From the NCBI GenBank assembly GCA_020850315.1, contig JADZEY010000046.1, positions 1 to 54,035 on the forward strand: 54,035 nt of DNA, written 5' to 3'. Numbering within the stretch: the stretch's first letter is position 1; every line of letters begins with the position of its first letter. This DNA is from Armatimonadota bacterium. Lineage in GTDB: Bacteria > Bacteroidota > Ignavibacteria > OLB7. The notes beneath the pieces were generated by a model, which searched no databases, was not told where the DNA came from, and worked only from the letters and a program-made list of their open reading frames with translations. A program made the position numbers and the translations under genes. This document shows, one piece after another, positions 36,264 to 46,800 of the stretch.

Positions 36264-39200
36264 CTACCGTAGCAACATCAGCCGGAGGATGCTCCGTTGG
36301 GTTGGTGTGGTCAGCACTGCGTAGTAGATACCGCTTGGCTGGTTGCTTGCATCCCATGTGGCAATATGCGGTTGGGTGGGTAGTTGTTGTTGGTCTACCA
36401 GTGCGGCAACGCGCCGCCCGTACAGGTCAAAAACCTCTAGCGATGTATGGCCATCTTCCACCGTCTCGAAGTGAATATCGGTGGAGGGGTTGAACGGGTT
36501 TGGCGCGGCCATTTTGATGCCGAACGCGCCGCTCACTTTCACGATTCGATCCCCGCCAACGGCGCAGTAGCCATCCAGCACAAACACTCCGTTGTTTGCG
36601 CTGGCGGTGGCTTTCCCGTCGCTGAAAAACAGCGTGTCGAAGGTGACAGGGGTGGTAAGTGCATTCCCCAACGTCACCACAACATCCAAGAAGCCAAGCG
36701 TGTCGGGTGGGGTTGCTGGCATTGGGTTGTTGGCAATGGTGAACGTCACCACGCGGTCGCTTCCGCTAATGCTGCTGTTGGTGATGCGCCCGATTGACGT
36801 TGCTTCCCCCGTTACCGCTTTCCCCGATGCCCCCGTTTCCCCTTTGCTTCGGGCGCGAACGGGATAGAGCATGGATCCGTTGAACCGCACCGTTGCTTGC
36901 AGCGTGGTAGCCCCCGATCCTGTCAAGTCCGATCCGTTCCCCAGCACAAGCGGGATTGATATCCGGTCGCCCGGCGCGCCGCGCAAGCTATCGGGGATAG
37001 TGATGTTGGCAATCCCCTGCGGAATCCGCTCCCCAATACCTTGCAGCATCGCAATGCTGGTATCGGCACAGGGGAGGTTTTGGATGACCCACAACGGCTG
37101 CTGGAATGTTCCGGTATCGGTTGGCGTAAACCGCACTGCCACGCTGATCGTTTCCCCTGGCTTCAACGTTTGCGGCGAAGCAAAGCCAACCACTTGGAAC
37201 GGCGGCGGAGCTTCCACTCCGGTGATGGTGATATCACTGCTGGAGCGGTTCTGCAGCGTCACGTTCCCATCCACAAACGCCCCAACCGAGACATCGGCTG
37301 TTCCGAAATCGTAGGGGTCCGGCAGGGCCACAATCGCCGCACCAACCTCACCCTGAATCGTCACCTGAATCACCGGTTGCTTGGCATCGTTGGTGTAGAT
37401 GGTGATCGTCCCTTGCTTGGCCCCCGGCGTTGCCGCAAGGCCACGGACAAAGCGATATTGAACCTCCACTTTCTGCCCCGGCTTCACTGTCTGGTTCCAG
37501 GTCTGCGTCAGCTGCTCGAAGACGTTTTCGGTGTTGTTGGTAAGCGTCACTCCGTTCAGGGCAAAATCCCCGGTGCCAACGTTCTCAATCGTTAGCGTCA
37601 GCGTGTCGGTGTCGCAGGGGATATTGCTTCCAAAATCGAGCGGGTTTGGCGTAACGCGCACTGCCGACTGGATACCTTCCCCCGTCAGCGAAGCGCAGAC
37701 CGTATCGAGGCAGGGGGAGGTGATGATAAAGCAATACTCGGCTGCATACTGCTGCTCCGATAACGGCGTGAAAATGATGCTGTCGGAGATGCTGTTGCCC
37801 GGGCTGAGTACCGTTGGAGCATTGGCTTTTGCAACCACAAAACCCGATCCCGATGCAGGGCGAATCAGGGTTTGGCTAACGGTGATTGGAACGCCGCTGT
37901 TGTTGGTTAGTCGGGCGTAGCCACCGCTGGAGAATCCAATGTTGGTTTGGCCGAACGTGATGCCGGTCGCGCTGTAATCCAACGCCACCAACTGGCCACG
38001 AACCGCCACGCGGGTTTCCCGTTTGCAGCGGTCATCGGTTAGGATTAGCGTGTCGGTATGAACCCCGGGAACGGCTGTGTTGAAGGCGATGGACACTGGG
38101 CGTTCGGCCCCCTGCGCAACCGTGATTGGGGGAACGGTTCCCAACGTGAAATATCGCCCATCGGCAAAGCGTGCGCGGATTGTTTCGTTAAAATCGCCGG
38201 TGTTGGCAACGCGAATTGTGTCGAATTTCGGCACGGTGCATTTGAAGCTTTCCCCAAAATCAAGCTCGGTTGGTGCCGCGCCCCCTTGCTTGTTGCGGAT
38301 CACAATCCGCGACGACAGCCGTTGCAGCGTCACGCCAATCCGCAACGTCTGCTGCGAGGGGTCGGTGGCGTCGGTGCGGATAATCACAGCGTCAGTTCCC
38401 GAGGTTCCCGGCTGCCACGTAACAGTGAACGTGATGGAATCCCCCGGCAACAGATCGGTTCCGCCGGGCGCGGCCAGCGGCGTAACCATCACCACACCAA
38501 ACTGGGTGGTGACGTTCAAAATTTTCACCGGAATTGTTCCCGGGTTGGAGAGCTTGAAGGTGTCAGTAACCGGAATCGGCGGGTCTAAACAGGTGTCGGC
38601 TGCCAGCAAAAACTGATCGCGCGAAAGAAGCAGTTTTGCGTTGATAACTTCGCCAATCACCGGCACGCAGATGGTGTCGGGGCACTCGGTCCCGAACACA
38701 ATGCAGAGGTTGCCAACATATGGATAGCCCGCCGTTGTTGTTGGGCGGAAGGTGACGTTCCCGCCGTTGGTTTGCAGCGGGTCAAGGTTGGTTCCGGCCA
38801 GCGAGGTCGGGATGCTGAAATCGTTGTTTGGCGGATCCAGATAGACGCTGGTGATGGTTCCCCGTGAGGTTCCCCTGCCGCGAATCGTGATGCTTTGCGG
38901 GGGTGAAGTGGTGTTCAGCACTTCCCGGAACCGAAGCGTATCCGGCTGCGGCTGGAACTCCAAACGGGTGTCCACCCCTTCGCCCCGCAACTTCACAATC
39001 AGCGGGATGGTGCATTGGCCAACGCTGATCCGGACTGAATCGTTAAAAATGCCGGACCCATCTGGTTGGAAACGAATCCGCACCCATTTCTTGTCGGTTG
39101 GGGCGTTTAGGTCAAGCGTCGTTGCGTCCGGTGCGGTGACGCTGAAGCGTTGCGGCGCGCCCAGCACTGCGGGGATACCAACAAGCTGATCGTTCACATC

Positions 39201-41390
39201 GCCAATGAACGTCACCTGCACGCTGTCTTCTTTCCACTTCCCAAAGCATACTCTGCCGAAATCAACCTGGGTTGTGTTCAGCGATGCCTCAATCCGGCGG
39301 CGGGAGCCCGTAAGGGGGATGTCGGTGGGGCTTTTCCCGCTGCGGGGATCGTTGTTGACAAGGCGCAAGGTGGCGGTTTTGTTCCCATACACCGCCGGGG
39401 CAAACCGAACTTGAACCTCCACACTGCTGCCCGGCGCAACGGTGAAGCCAGCGTTGTAGGGGGGAAGAATGGTGAAATCAGTCTGGTTTGGGCCAACGAT
39501 GGAGGGGGTAATCGTCAGCGGCGCGTCCCCTTCGTTGGTGACGAGCAGGGTATCCAGAAGAATCTCATTGCAAACCACAAGGCCGATAGTAAGCTGCTGC
39601 TGGTCGGTTTTAATTTTTGGGATTAGTTGGATGTTCACAATGTCGGCTGCCGACTGCGAAAAAATCCATTGGGGATTTTGGGTGAATGGATCGGCAGTGA
39701 CGGTGTAGGGGCCTTGGACTGCGCAGACGTAGAAATTTCCCGTTGCCGAACCAGTCTGAAGCATTGCCAGTGTTGGGGTGATTGTCCACAACCGCCCGTT
39801 GTATGATGGCGGCAGAAGCTGCACCCACTGCGCGTTCGGGTTGTCGTTCCGGATATACACCCGGATTTGATCTGTCCCATTCCGCGTTCCGGTGATTGCC
39901 CGTTCCCCCAGCCACATTGAGCTTAGCGTGTCGGTCGTAAGGCCAACGTAGGTGCTGGCGGAGTTGGCCACGGTAAGGTTGCTGGTCACAAAGCCATCGT
40001 AGCGGGCGCGGCCCTGGCCGCCGGCACCGCCACCGCTGGTCCCGTTCCCCCCCTTGGTGTCGCCCGATCCGCCAAACGCCCCTTGGATTTTGGAGCCAAG
40101 CCCAATGTATCCGCCGGATCCGCCCCCTGCACCGGGTGTGCCTGCCGTGGCGTTCGCGCCGCGAGCAAAGATGGCCCCGGAGTTGGTGATGATGCCGTTG
40201 GCAAACAACGCAACTGCGCCGCCAGCTCCGCCCCCTTCACCAGCGCAGCCACTTACTGACTGTGGGTTGCCCCCACCACCACCGGAACCACCCGCAACCG
40301 GAGTAACATAAATATTCCCGTAGGCTTTCCCGCCGCTGGTTGTTTCCCCACCGGCCCCGCCGCTGCTGCCGTATCCACCGCCACCGCCAGCTTTTGTTTG
40401 GCCACCAGATGAACCACCGCCATACTGTCCGTTCACCAACCCTTCACAGGCGCCATCCCCCCCTTTCCCGAACGGGTGGCCAGTGCCGCCACCGGTTCCT
40501 TCTGGGCCGCCACAGGCGCTGGTATTTCCGCCGCCACCTTTGGCCCCGTTCAACCCGTTGCCGCTGGTTCCCGACGATTCGCCGGGTGGATTGTAGGCAT
40601 CGCTTCCGATAGCATTATTTTGCCCGCCGCCGCCGCCGCCAGTGTAGCCTTTGCCGCCGTTGGTTCCGCTGGTGCCGCTTAGTCCATCGCACACTTTTCC
40701 GCCGCCGCCGCCGCCGCCAGCAGCCCCGTCAAGCCCGCTGCCATCCAGTTTCAGGGTGGCATCGAAGTTTATGGCAATGTTTTTTTTGCTGATAAGGGTA
40801 AGTGGAAGGAATCCTTGATTACCGGGGGTTCCGGGGTCGGTATCGGTGGTGCTAACGGTGAAGGTTCCGTTCTGAAGGGTCAGGCTTTGGACGATCATTG
40901 CGCCCCGCTTGGAGCGGGTTCCGGAAGTGCCACCCGATCCAATGGTGATGACGTTTGTGGGGGATCCAGCATCCAGCACGCCATTCCCTATCAGCCCAAG
41001 ATTTTGTGGGGTGACAATCTCAAAATCCACAGTGCTGCTTCCCGCGCCGGTGGTCACTTTCAGCTGCACCGTTCCGTTGGCAACGCCAGGCTTCACGAAC
41101 ACTTGTGTGGCAATCATCCGCCCCGACCAACTGACCACTATCGGGCCAACAACAATTTTGGCGGCATCGGCAGCGGTGTTTGGCTCCACCCGAACGGGAT
41201 CGCCGGGGTTGTTGGGATAGAGGCCATCGGCCCCGAAATTGCCGCTTCCGGTTGTGGGACCGATAATTTCCACGTAGGTGTTCATCCCCTGCGTGCCGAT
41301 GTCGGGAATGATGTAGCTGATTTGTGGTTGGGCAACTGCCGCGCCGCACAGCGCAACAAGCATCAACAGAAAGAAGGTTGCCGTTTTCAT
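36264..41390 (-). CDS. Giant surface protein: Gly-rich, choice-of-anchor-D, cohesin-like, T9SS
   Basis: A protein of 1708 residues from the ATG at 41390 (MKTATFFLLMLVALCGAAVAQ); ATG 41420 adds ten residues and is possible. After a beta domain reminiscent of IPT/TIG (about 20-130), residues about 217-462 are Gly/Ser/Thr-rich with GGGGGGG and GGAGG runs. Repeated ~100-residue choice-of-anchor-D units then follow (NxGTxPV..., FxPxxxGxxxxTLxI). Near the C-terminus a domain starting GAPGDRISIPLVLGNG resembles a cohesin fold (inference), then a T9SS domain (APNPFNPSTDIHFETV ... PSGIYYAVLTT). It is a likely surface-layer or adhesive scaffold protein. Its tandem paralogue lies beyond the OmpA gene. 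Confidence 0.85.
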   Translation of the reverse strand: MKTATFFLLMLVALCGAAVAQPQISYIIPDIGTQGMNTYVEIIGPTTGSGNFGADGLYPNNPGDPVRVEPNTAADAAKIVVGPIVVSWSGRMIATQVFVKPGVANGTVQLKVTTGAGSSTVDFEIVTPQNLGLIGNGVLDAGSPTNVITIGSGGTSGTRSKRGAMIVQSLTLQNGTFTVSTTDTDPGTPGNQGFLPLTLISKKNIAINFDATLKLDGSGLDGAAGGGGGGGKVCDGLSGTSGTNGGKGYTGGGGGGQNNAIGSDAYNPPGESSGTSGNGLNGAKGGGGNTSACGGPEGTGGGTGHPFGKGGDGACEGLVNGQYGGGSSGGQTKAGGGGGYGSSGGAGGETTSGGKAYGNIYVTPVAGGSGGGGGNPQSVSGCAGEGGGAGGAVALFANGIITNSGAIFARGANATAGTPGAGGGSGGYIGLGSKIQGAFGGSGDTKGGNGTSGGGAGGQGRARYDGFVTSNLTVANSASTYVGLTTDTLSSMWLGERAITGTRNGTDQIRVYIRNDNPNAQWVQLLPPSYNGRLWTITPTLAMLQTGSATGNFYVCAVQGPYTVTADPFTQNPQWIFSQSAADIVNIQLIPKIKTDQQQLTIGLVVCNEILLDTLLVTNEGDAPLTITPSIVGPNQTDFTILPPYNAGFTVAPGSSVEVQVRFAPAVYGNKTATLRLVNNDPRSGKSPTDIPLTGSRRRIEASLNTTQVDFGRVCFGKWKEDSVQVTFIGDVNDQLVGIPAVLGAPQRFSVTAPDATTLDLNAPTDKKWVRIRFQPDGSGIFNDSVRISVGQCTIPLIVKLRGEGVDTRLEFQPQPDTLRFREVLNTTSPPQSITIRGRGTSRGTITSVYLDPPNNDFSIPTSLAGTNLDPLQTNGGNVTFRPTTTAGYPYVGNLCIVFGTECPDTICVPVIGEVINAKLLLSRDQFLLAADTCLDPPIPVTDTFKLSNPGTIPVKILNVTTQFGVVMVTPLAAPGGTDLLPGDSITFTVTWQPGTSGTDAVIIRTDATDPSQQTLRIGVTLQRLSSRIVIRNKQGGAAPTELDFGESFKCTVPKFDTIRVANTGDFNETIRARFADGRYFTLGTVPPITVAQGAERPVSIAFNTAVPGVHTDTLILTDDRCKRETRVAVRGQLVALDYSATGITFGQTNIGFSSGGYARLTNNSGVPITVSQTLIRPASGSGFVVAKANAPTVLSPGNSISDSIIFTPLSEQQYAAEYCFIITSPCLDTVCASLTGEGIQSAVRVTPNPLDFGSNIPCDTDTLTLTIENVGTGDFALNGVTLTNNTENVFEQLTQTWNQTVKPGQKVEVQYRFVRGLAATPGAKQGTITIYTNDAKQPVIQVTIQGEVGAAIVALPDPYDFGTADVSVGAFVDGNVTLQNRSSSDITITGVEAPPPFQVVGFASPQTLKPGETISVAVRFTPTDTGTFQQPLWVIQNLPCADTSIAMLQGIGERIPQGIANITIPDSLRGAPGDRISIPLVLGNGSDLTGSGATTLQATVRFNGSMLYPVRARSKGETGASGKAVTGEATSIGRITNSSISGSDRVVTFTIANNPMPATPPDTLGFLDVVVTLGNALTTPVTFDTLFFSDGKATASANNGVFVLDGYCAVGGDRIVKVSGAFGIKMAAPNPFNPSTDIHFETVEDGHTSLEVFDLYGRRVAALVDQQQLPTQPHIATWDASNQPSGIYYAVLTTPTQRSILRLMLLR

Positions 41391-41531
41391 AAGCGTAGCC
41401 AGTCGGTCAAATGTGTTCATCTATCAGAAGGTTCCGTGAAGTCACCCCGAAGGGGGGAAACCTAACGGGGGGGGGGAAATCACCAGCTATCGGGTTGGCA
41501 CGGAGTAAGCGACATGGGGCGATTGCAAACC

Positions 41532-43643
41532 CTACCGGCTTCCCCCCGCATCAATCGGGGTTGTGATGTTGATCTCCACGGTACGGCTGTAGAATCGCCC
41601 TTCGGGAAGGTTGTTGTCGAACAACTCGGTGTTCTCGCCGCCACCCATGGCGTTATCCTGTGGGATACCCAACGCTTTTGCTGATTGCTTTGCGCGTGCG
41701 GCGGAGAGCTTCTGGTTGTGATCTTCATCCCCCAAACGGTCGGTGTAGCCAACCACTTTCACTGTAGATTTTGGGGAGATTCGGTTTTTAATCATCTCCG
41801 CAATCCGGCGGCTTGCTGGCGACAAGCCGGCTTGGTTGTACTCGAAGGTGATAAGGTTGAATCGGTCGAAGGCCAAATCTTCTAACCCCTCGGTTCGTTT
41901 CCGCTGCAAGGTCACTTGGTCAACTGGTATCAGTTTTCCCGATTGGCTTCGTTGATCTTTTGCATCCACCACTACCAAGTTTGCGGCAACCGGGGCGCGC
42001 GTGATCGGCACGTCGCCCTGGCTTTCGGTAATGTTCCAGTCAACGTATTCCGGCATTTCACCTTCGCCGCTGAACTGCTTCAGTGTGCGGCCACTTTGGC
42101 TGATTGTTAGGGTCCATTCTTTCACCCCTGCTTCCGATTTCACTTCCGGTTGCAGCCGCACCACTGGCGGGTTCACAGCCCGAAGCGTGTCGTTGGTGGT
42201 GACTGGCTCCAGCAGATCTTGGTCGCGCGTGGTGATCTCTACGCGGCGGTTTTCGGCTTGGCCATCCAACTCGTCGGAGTTGCTGGCGGTGGAAGGGAGG
42301 TTCCGCGCTTCCACACGAATCCGGTCGGGGGCAATCCCCCAGCTTTTCACCAAGTATTCTTTCACCCGCTCGGCACGTGCTTTGGATAGCGCGGTGTTCC
42401 CGGCTTCGGCATCGCGGTTGGCGTTGGTTCCGGTCAGCGTCAGATCCATCTTGGCGTTCTGGCTCATCCGTACTCCCAGCACGTTCAGCGATTGATAGTA
42501 CACTGCCAACGTCCCGCGATTTACCAGCGAGTCCATGCTGAACCGTTGCGGAGCTTCCGAGCCATACATCACGTAGCGGCGTGGGATTTCTGATGAGTTT
42601 TCATCAAAGAAAATGTACGTCAGCAAGCTGTGCGACTGGGTGTTGATGAACTCCTCCACCCGCAACCGTTCAAACGATTGCTCGCTTCCGCTGGAATCAA
42701 CCCCCGCAATGTTCAGCGCGCTGGCCAATGCCGGTGGCGGCGGTGGCGGCGGCGGTGGCGGTGGCGGTGGTGGCGGCGGTGGCGGCGGTGGTGGTGGCGG
42801 TGGTGGTGGCGGCAACGGCAGTGAGTATTTCACCGACGCACCAAACCGAAGCTGGCTGATGCTCCAATCCAGATCGCTCCGCAATTCCCCCAAGCCAAGC
42901 GCGTAGCTAAGTTCAGGGATCAGGAAGAGTGTGTTCCGATTGTTAAGCGGAAGCTCGTAGTCAACGCCAACGGCCAGCGCAAGGCGCAGCCCAACGTTTT
43001 GCATATCGGCACTGACTTCGTTGCGGATGCGGGTTTCCGCGCCGTCGGTTCCCACAAAGGCTGCGGTTGATGGGTAGGCCAGTTGTTCCTTCTGGGTGAA
43101 GCTTTTGCCGATCATCAGCCCAAACTCCGGCCCAAATCGGACGGTCAGCGGTTGGTTATCCACCGGGCGATACCCTGCCCAAATTGTTCCACCAAGCATC
43201 ATCAGCGATGACTCTAGGCTGTACTCACTCACCCCTTCCACAATGGCTCCATCGGCTTGGCGAACCGGCCCGATGTTGGCCGAGACGGTTTGGGTGATCC
43301 CCAACGTTTGCAGCCCTATCCGGGCCGAGCCATCCCACTGTGGTGTCAGGGGAAGCTCGTACAAACCACCCAAGCCAATGCCAAGCGATGTCCCGCCGGT
43401 GAAGTTGGCGGCATCAAGCGGCATACAGTTGGGTGCTTCGGGAAGCCCAGCAACATTGGCACTGTGAAGGTTCAGCCCCAGGTTCACGAATCCGCCCACA
43501 CGTGGCTGCATCCGTTGCATGGCAAGCGTGTCGGCTGGCGGTGCTTCTTCCTCCTGTTCGGGCAATTGCGCCACAGCGTGGGAAGCAGCAAACGCCAGGA
43601 GCGCTGCGGTGAAAAAGAATCGTTGTATCAAATCAGAGACCAT
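41532..43643 (-). CDS. Outer-membrane barrel with polyproline linker and two OmpA domains
   Basis: A protein of 703 residues. Signal peptide MVSDLIQRFFFTAALLAFAA; an N-terminal barrel-like domain occupies about residues 40-277, then 27 consecutive prolines (residues 278-304). The first OmpA-like domain is at about 335-472 (FFDENSSEIP ... NTALSKARAERVKEYL ... ENRRVEI), a linker follows, and the second is at about 591-703 (VVGYTDRLGDEDHNQKLSAA, RTVEINI). OmpA domains bind peptidoglycan, so the protein probably tethers the outer membrane to the wall. It sits between two T9SS surface-protein genes on the same strand and may anchor or guide them. The polyproline tract lies in a CGG/TGG repeat on the plus strand. 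Confidence 0.85.
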   Translation of the reverse strand: MVSDLIQRFFFTAALLAFAASHAVAQLPEQEEEAPPADTLAMQRMQPRVGGFVNLGLNLHSANVAGLPEAPNCMPLDAANFTGGTSLGIGLGGLYELPLTPQWDGSARIGLQTLGITQTVSANIGPVRQADGAIVEGVSEYSLESSLMMLGGTIWAGYRPVDNQPLTVRFGPEFGLMIGKSFTQKEQLAYPSTAAFVGTDGAETRIRNEVSADMQNVGLRLALAVGVDYELPLNNRNTLFLIPELSYALGLGELRSDLDWSISQLRFGASVKYSLPLPPPPPPPPPPPPPPPPPPPPPPPPPPPALASALNIAGVDSSGSEQSFERLRVEEFINTQSHSLLTYIFFDENSSEIPRRYVMYGSEAPQRFSMDSLVNRGTLAVYYQSLNVLGVRMSQNAKMDLTLTGTNANRDAEAGNTALSKARAERVKEYLVKSWGIAPDRIRVEARNLPSTASNSDELDGQAENRRVEITTRDQDLLEPVTTNDTLRAVNPPVVRLQPEVKSEAGVKEWTLTISQSGRTLKQFSGEGEMPEYVDWNITESQGDVPITRAPVAANLVVVDAKDQRSQSGKLIPVDQVTLQRKRTEGLEDLAFDRFNLITFEYNQAGLSPASRRIAEMIKNRISPKSTVKVVGYTDRLGDEDHNQKLSAARAKQSAKALGIPQDNAMGGGENTELFDNNLPEGRFYSRTVEINITTPIDAGGSR
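42732..42812 (-). repeat. 81-base CCN trinucleotide tract encoding 27 prolines
   Basis: An uninterrupted run of CCA/CCG codons inside the OmpA gene. The triplet repeat is impure, which lowers slippage, but its length may still vary between strains. Confidence 0.9.
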
Positions 43644-43772
43644 GAAAGATCAGGAATCGGTTGTCGGGGATCGGAACTCGGGGCTTGGGAATCAGTTGTT
43701 GGAAGGTGAATAGTAGCTCACCTTGCCCAGTATTTGGTTCAGTGAGCATACCCATTCAGTGGCCCCACCCAT

Positions 43773-43800
43773 ACTTCGCCAAGCTCAGCATGAGCGGAGG
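43773..43800 (-). repeat. Dispersed intergenic repeat, copy 3
   Basis: TACTTCGCCAAGCTCAGC and ATGAGCGGAGGG: inverted relative to copies at 6390 and 20600. Confidence 0.6.
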
Positions 43801-43838
43801 GCCAGATTCGATGAACAAAATGACTAATTGCTTCCCCA

Positions 43839-46800
43839 TCACTTCGCCAGCACCAATCGGCGCAGGCTGCGTTGGGTTGGTGTGGTTAGCTCGGCGTAGT
43901 ACAGGCCGCTTGGGAACGGTGTCGCGTCCCACGAGCGGACGTGGGCTTGCACTGGCAAGTTTTCACGATCAACAAGGGTTGCCACCCGTTGCCCTGCGGC
44001 GTTGTAGATAGCAAGCGTTGTTGGGCCCCGCTCCACCGTCTCGAACACAATTTCGGTTGAAGGATTGAACGGGTTCGGGCTGATAGAGATGATCCCAAAC
44101 GCCCCCGAGACTTTCAGCAAGCGACTGCCCCCCGCATCGCAGTAGCCTTTCAGGGTGAACAGCCCGTCGGATTGGGTGTTCTTCATCAAGACATCGGCCC
44201 ATCCCAGCGAGTCAATTCTGATTGGGGTAGTGGTGCTGTTCCCCAGCAGCACGGCTGCTTCAATCATCCCCAGCGTGTCGGGCGCGGTGGGGATCGGGTT
44301 GTTGGTAAGCTCCACCGTCAACAGCATCTCATCCCCCTGCACCTTCCGGTTCAGAACTCTTGCGATTGAGGTCGCTTCTTTCTTGCCAAATCTTCCGGTT
44401 CCATCGGCAAAGCGCAATGGTTCCAGCATGGAGTGGTTGTAGCGCAACCGTAGCCGCACGGTTGTTGCGCCAACTTCCTCCAGCAGATTGGAGCTTTGCA
44501 GGATAATTGGGATCAGAATGGTATCCCCCGGCGCGCCAGTTAGCGTGGTGGGAATAATGATTTCTGAGAAGCCAGCCACTGGCGGACGGCCTTCGCCGGT
44601 TAGTGCGGTTAGCGTTGTGTCAACGCACACACCGCCAAAAATCACCCGTAGCGTGTCGTTGTAGATCAGCGTGTCGGCGGGGGTGAACTCCACCGTCAGC
44701 ATCACCGTGTCGCCGGGGCCCAATTTGGATGGGACTGGCGGCAGGATGGTGTACGGCGGGCGGATGTCGAAACGGTCAATCCGAACGGTGTCGGGTGAGT
44801 TGTTCACCAGCGTCACGGTGCGGGTTGGCGATGGCGGAACCCCCGCCAGCGTCCGTCCAAAATCCACAAAAGCGGGCGCGCTAACTGAGTAGCTGCGGCG
44901 GCGGCCAGTCAGCAGAACGTTGAGGGTATCCTGGCGGGAATCGTCCGAGATGATTTTTAGCGTTGCTGTGACGATGCCATCAGCCGGGGCCCGCGAGGCA
45001 ATAAACCGGTACGTCACCATCAACGAATCTTTTGGCTGAAGCTGGTGCGGCTTTGTCACCGTGCTCACTTGCTCGAACGCCACAGCCCCAGGATCGGTCA
45101 GCACCAGATCCAGCACTTGCAGCGGAAGATTCCCCAAATTCAGGATTGCCAGTTGCAGCGTGGTATCGCTTTGGCAGGTGAAACGGGTCCCGAAGTTCAG
45201 CACACTTTGGCGGGCGAAAATATCTGATTGCACCCCCGAGCCATCCAACGGGACGCAGATGGTATCCAAGCACGGGTTTTCGGTGACGAAGCAGAGTTCG
45301 GCAGCCGAGGTTGTTGGCCCGGTTGGCTGATACATCACGTCGAACGTGAAATCCTCATTCGGTGCTATCTCTATCGGGAATTGCGCTTTTGACGGGATCA
45401 CAAACTCCGGCGTTGGCGGGCGCACGAACGCATCCACCACCCGCATTTTGGTATCCAGCGGGGTTTTACTGGTGTTGATGAACGTGGAGGAACCGTAGCG
45501 GGTTTGCCCCACCACCGAAGGGCCGAAATCAATGCCAGTTACCTGCTGCGAAACTTGATACCGCCGCCCGGCCACCGCCACACGAATCACTTGGTCGCTG
45601 CAACTTCCGTTCTGCAACATCAGGGTGTCGCGGTACTCACCCGGGGTTGGCGGGTCGAACAGCACAGCAATGGCGGTGTCGGCATTGCCAAGCAGCGGAT
45701 AGGGGGGGGGCGGGGAAAGTTTGAACGCTGTCCCCTGGGCAAACCCGCCAGTGACCACTGCCTGCAACGTGCCGGCGTTTTTCAGCCGGAAGGTATCGGT
45801 TCGCGGGCCACAGCCGTAGGCGGTGCCGAAGTCAATGCCGGAAGGGACTGGGGTGCTATCGGGAAGAAGCAACTTGATGACGGTGCTTTCCAACTTCAGG
45901 GTGATATCAATCACCATCTCCCGTTTTGTGGAGTCGGGGTCATCGGTTGGCAGGATGATTTTGGCAGTGGTTGCCCCGGCCTTGGTTGGCTCAATCTGGA
46001 TCACCACCCGCAGCGAATCACCAGGCTGGATCAGGTTGGTGTTCAGTGGTTCCTTAATGGTGATGCGGCTATTGTTACTGCTGGCCGACCCGATGTTTGC
46101 CGGATAGGTCCCGTAGTTATGCAGATACACCGTGTCGAAAATTTTCTCGACAGGCTCGGAGCAGGAATCAGCCGAGTAGGAGAGTTGAGCGCGGTCGAAC
46201 AGCAGAAGCGGAGCCACCCCTTCCCCCTGAACTTTCACACAGACGGTATCCAAACAGCTTCCGCCGCCGAAGACCACACACATAAACGCGCTATCAATTT
46301 TCAGCAGCTTGGTTGGGCGGTAACTGAAGTTGAACGATTCAACAAACGATGGACCCAGCACACGGCCAATAATTCCCATGGGGAGAATGAACTCCGAGGC
46401 GTACTGTGGGGGACGAACGAACAGATCAATAATCCTTCCGCTGGAGCGGCCCCACTGCTGCAAGGTGACGGATGTTTGTGCCGGTGGCCTTCCCACGGGA
46501 ACTTTACCAAAGTTGACGCTGCTTGCGGAATTTAGGCGTGCGTCAATGTCAATTGCGGTCCCCCGAACATTCACCCGAAGGATCAGGTTGCACTGGCCCA
46601 CGGGGATCTGAAGAACGTTGCTGAACGCCCCGGGCTGGATGGGGCTGAAGGCAATGATTACCTGCTGGGTGTCCCGTTGCGATTTCAGCGAGCGGGATTC
46701 GGAGGTGCTGTCGGGGCGGATAATCTGGAATGTTTTGACATCGGCACCATTGCTTAGGGTGATCTGCCCGATGCTTCCATCAATGCCGCCATCGTACAGC

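Noticed and set aside
42613-42906. Plus-strand ORF with a long glycine run
   Set aside because: It is the antisense shadow of the CCN proline tract in the OmpA gene.
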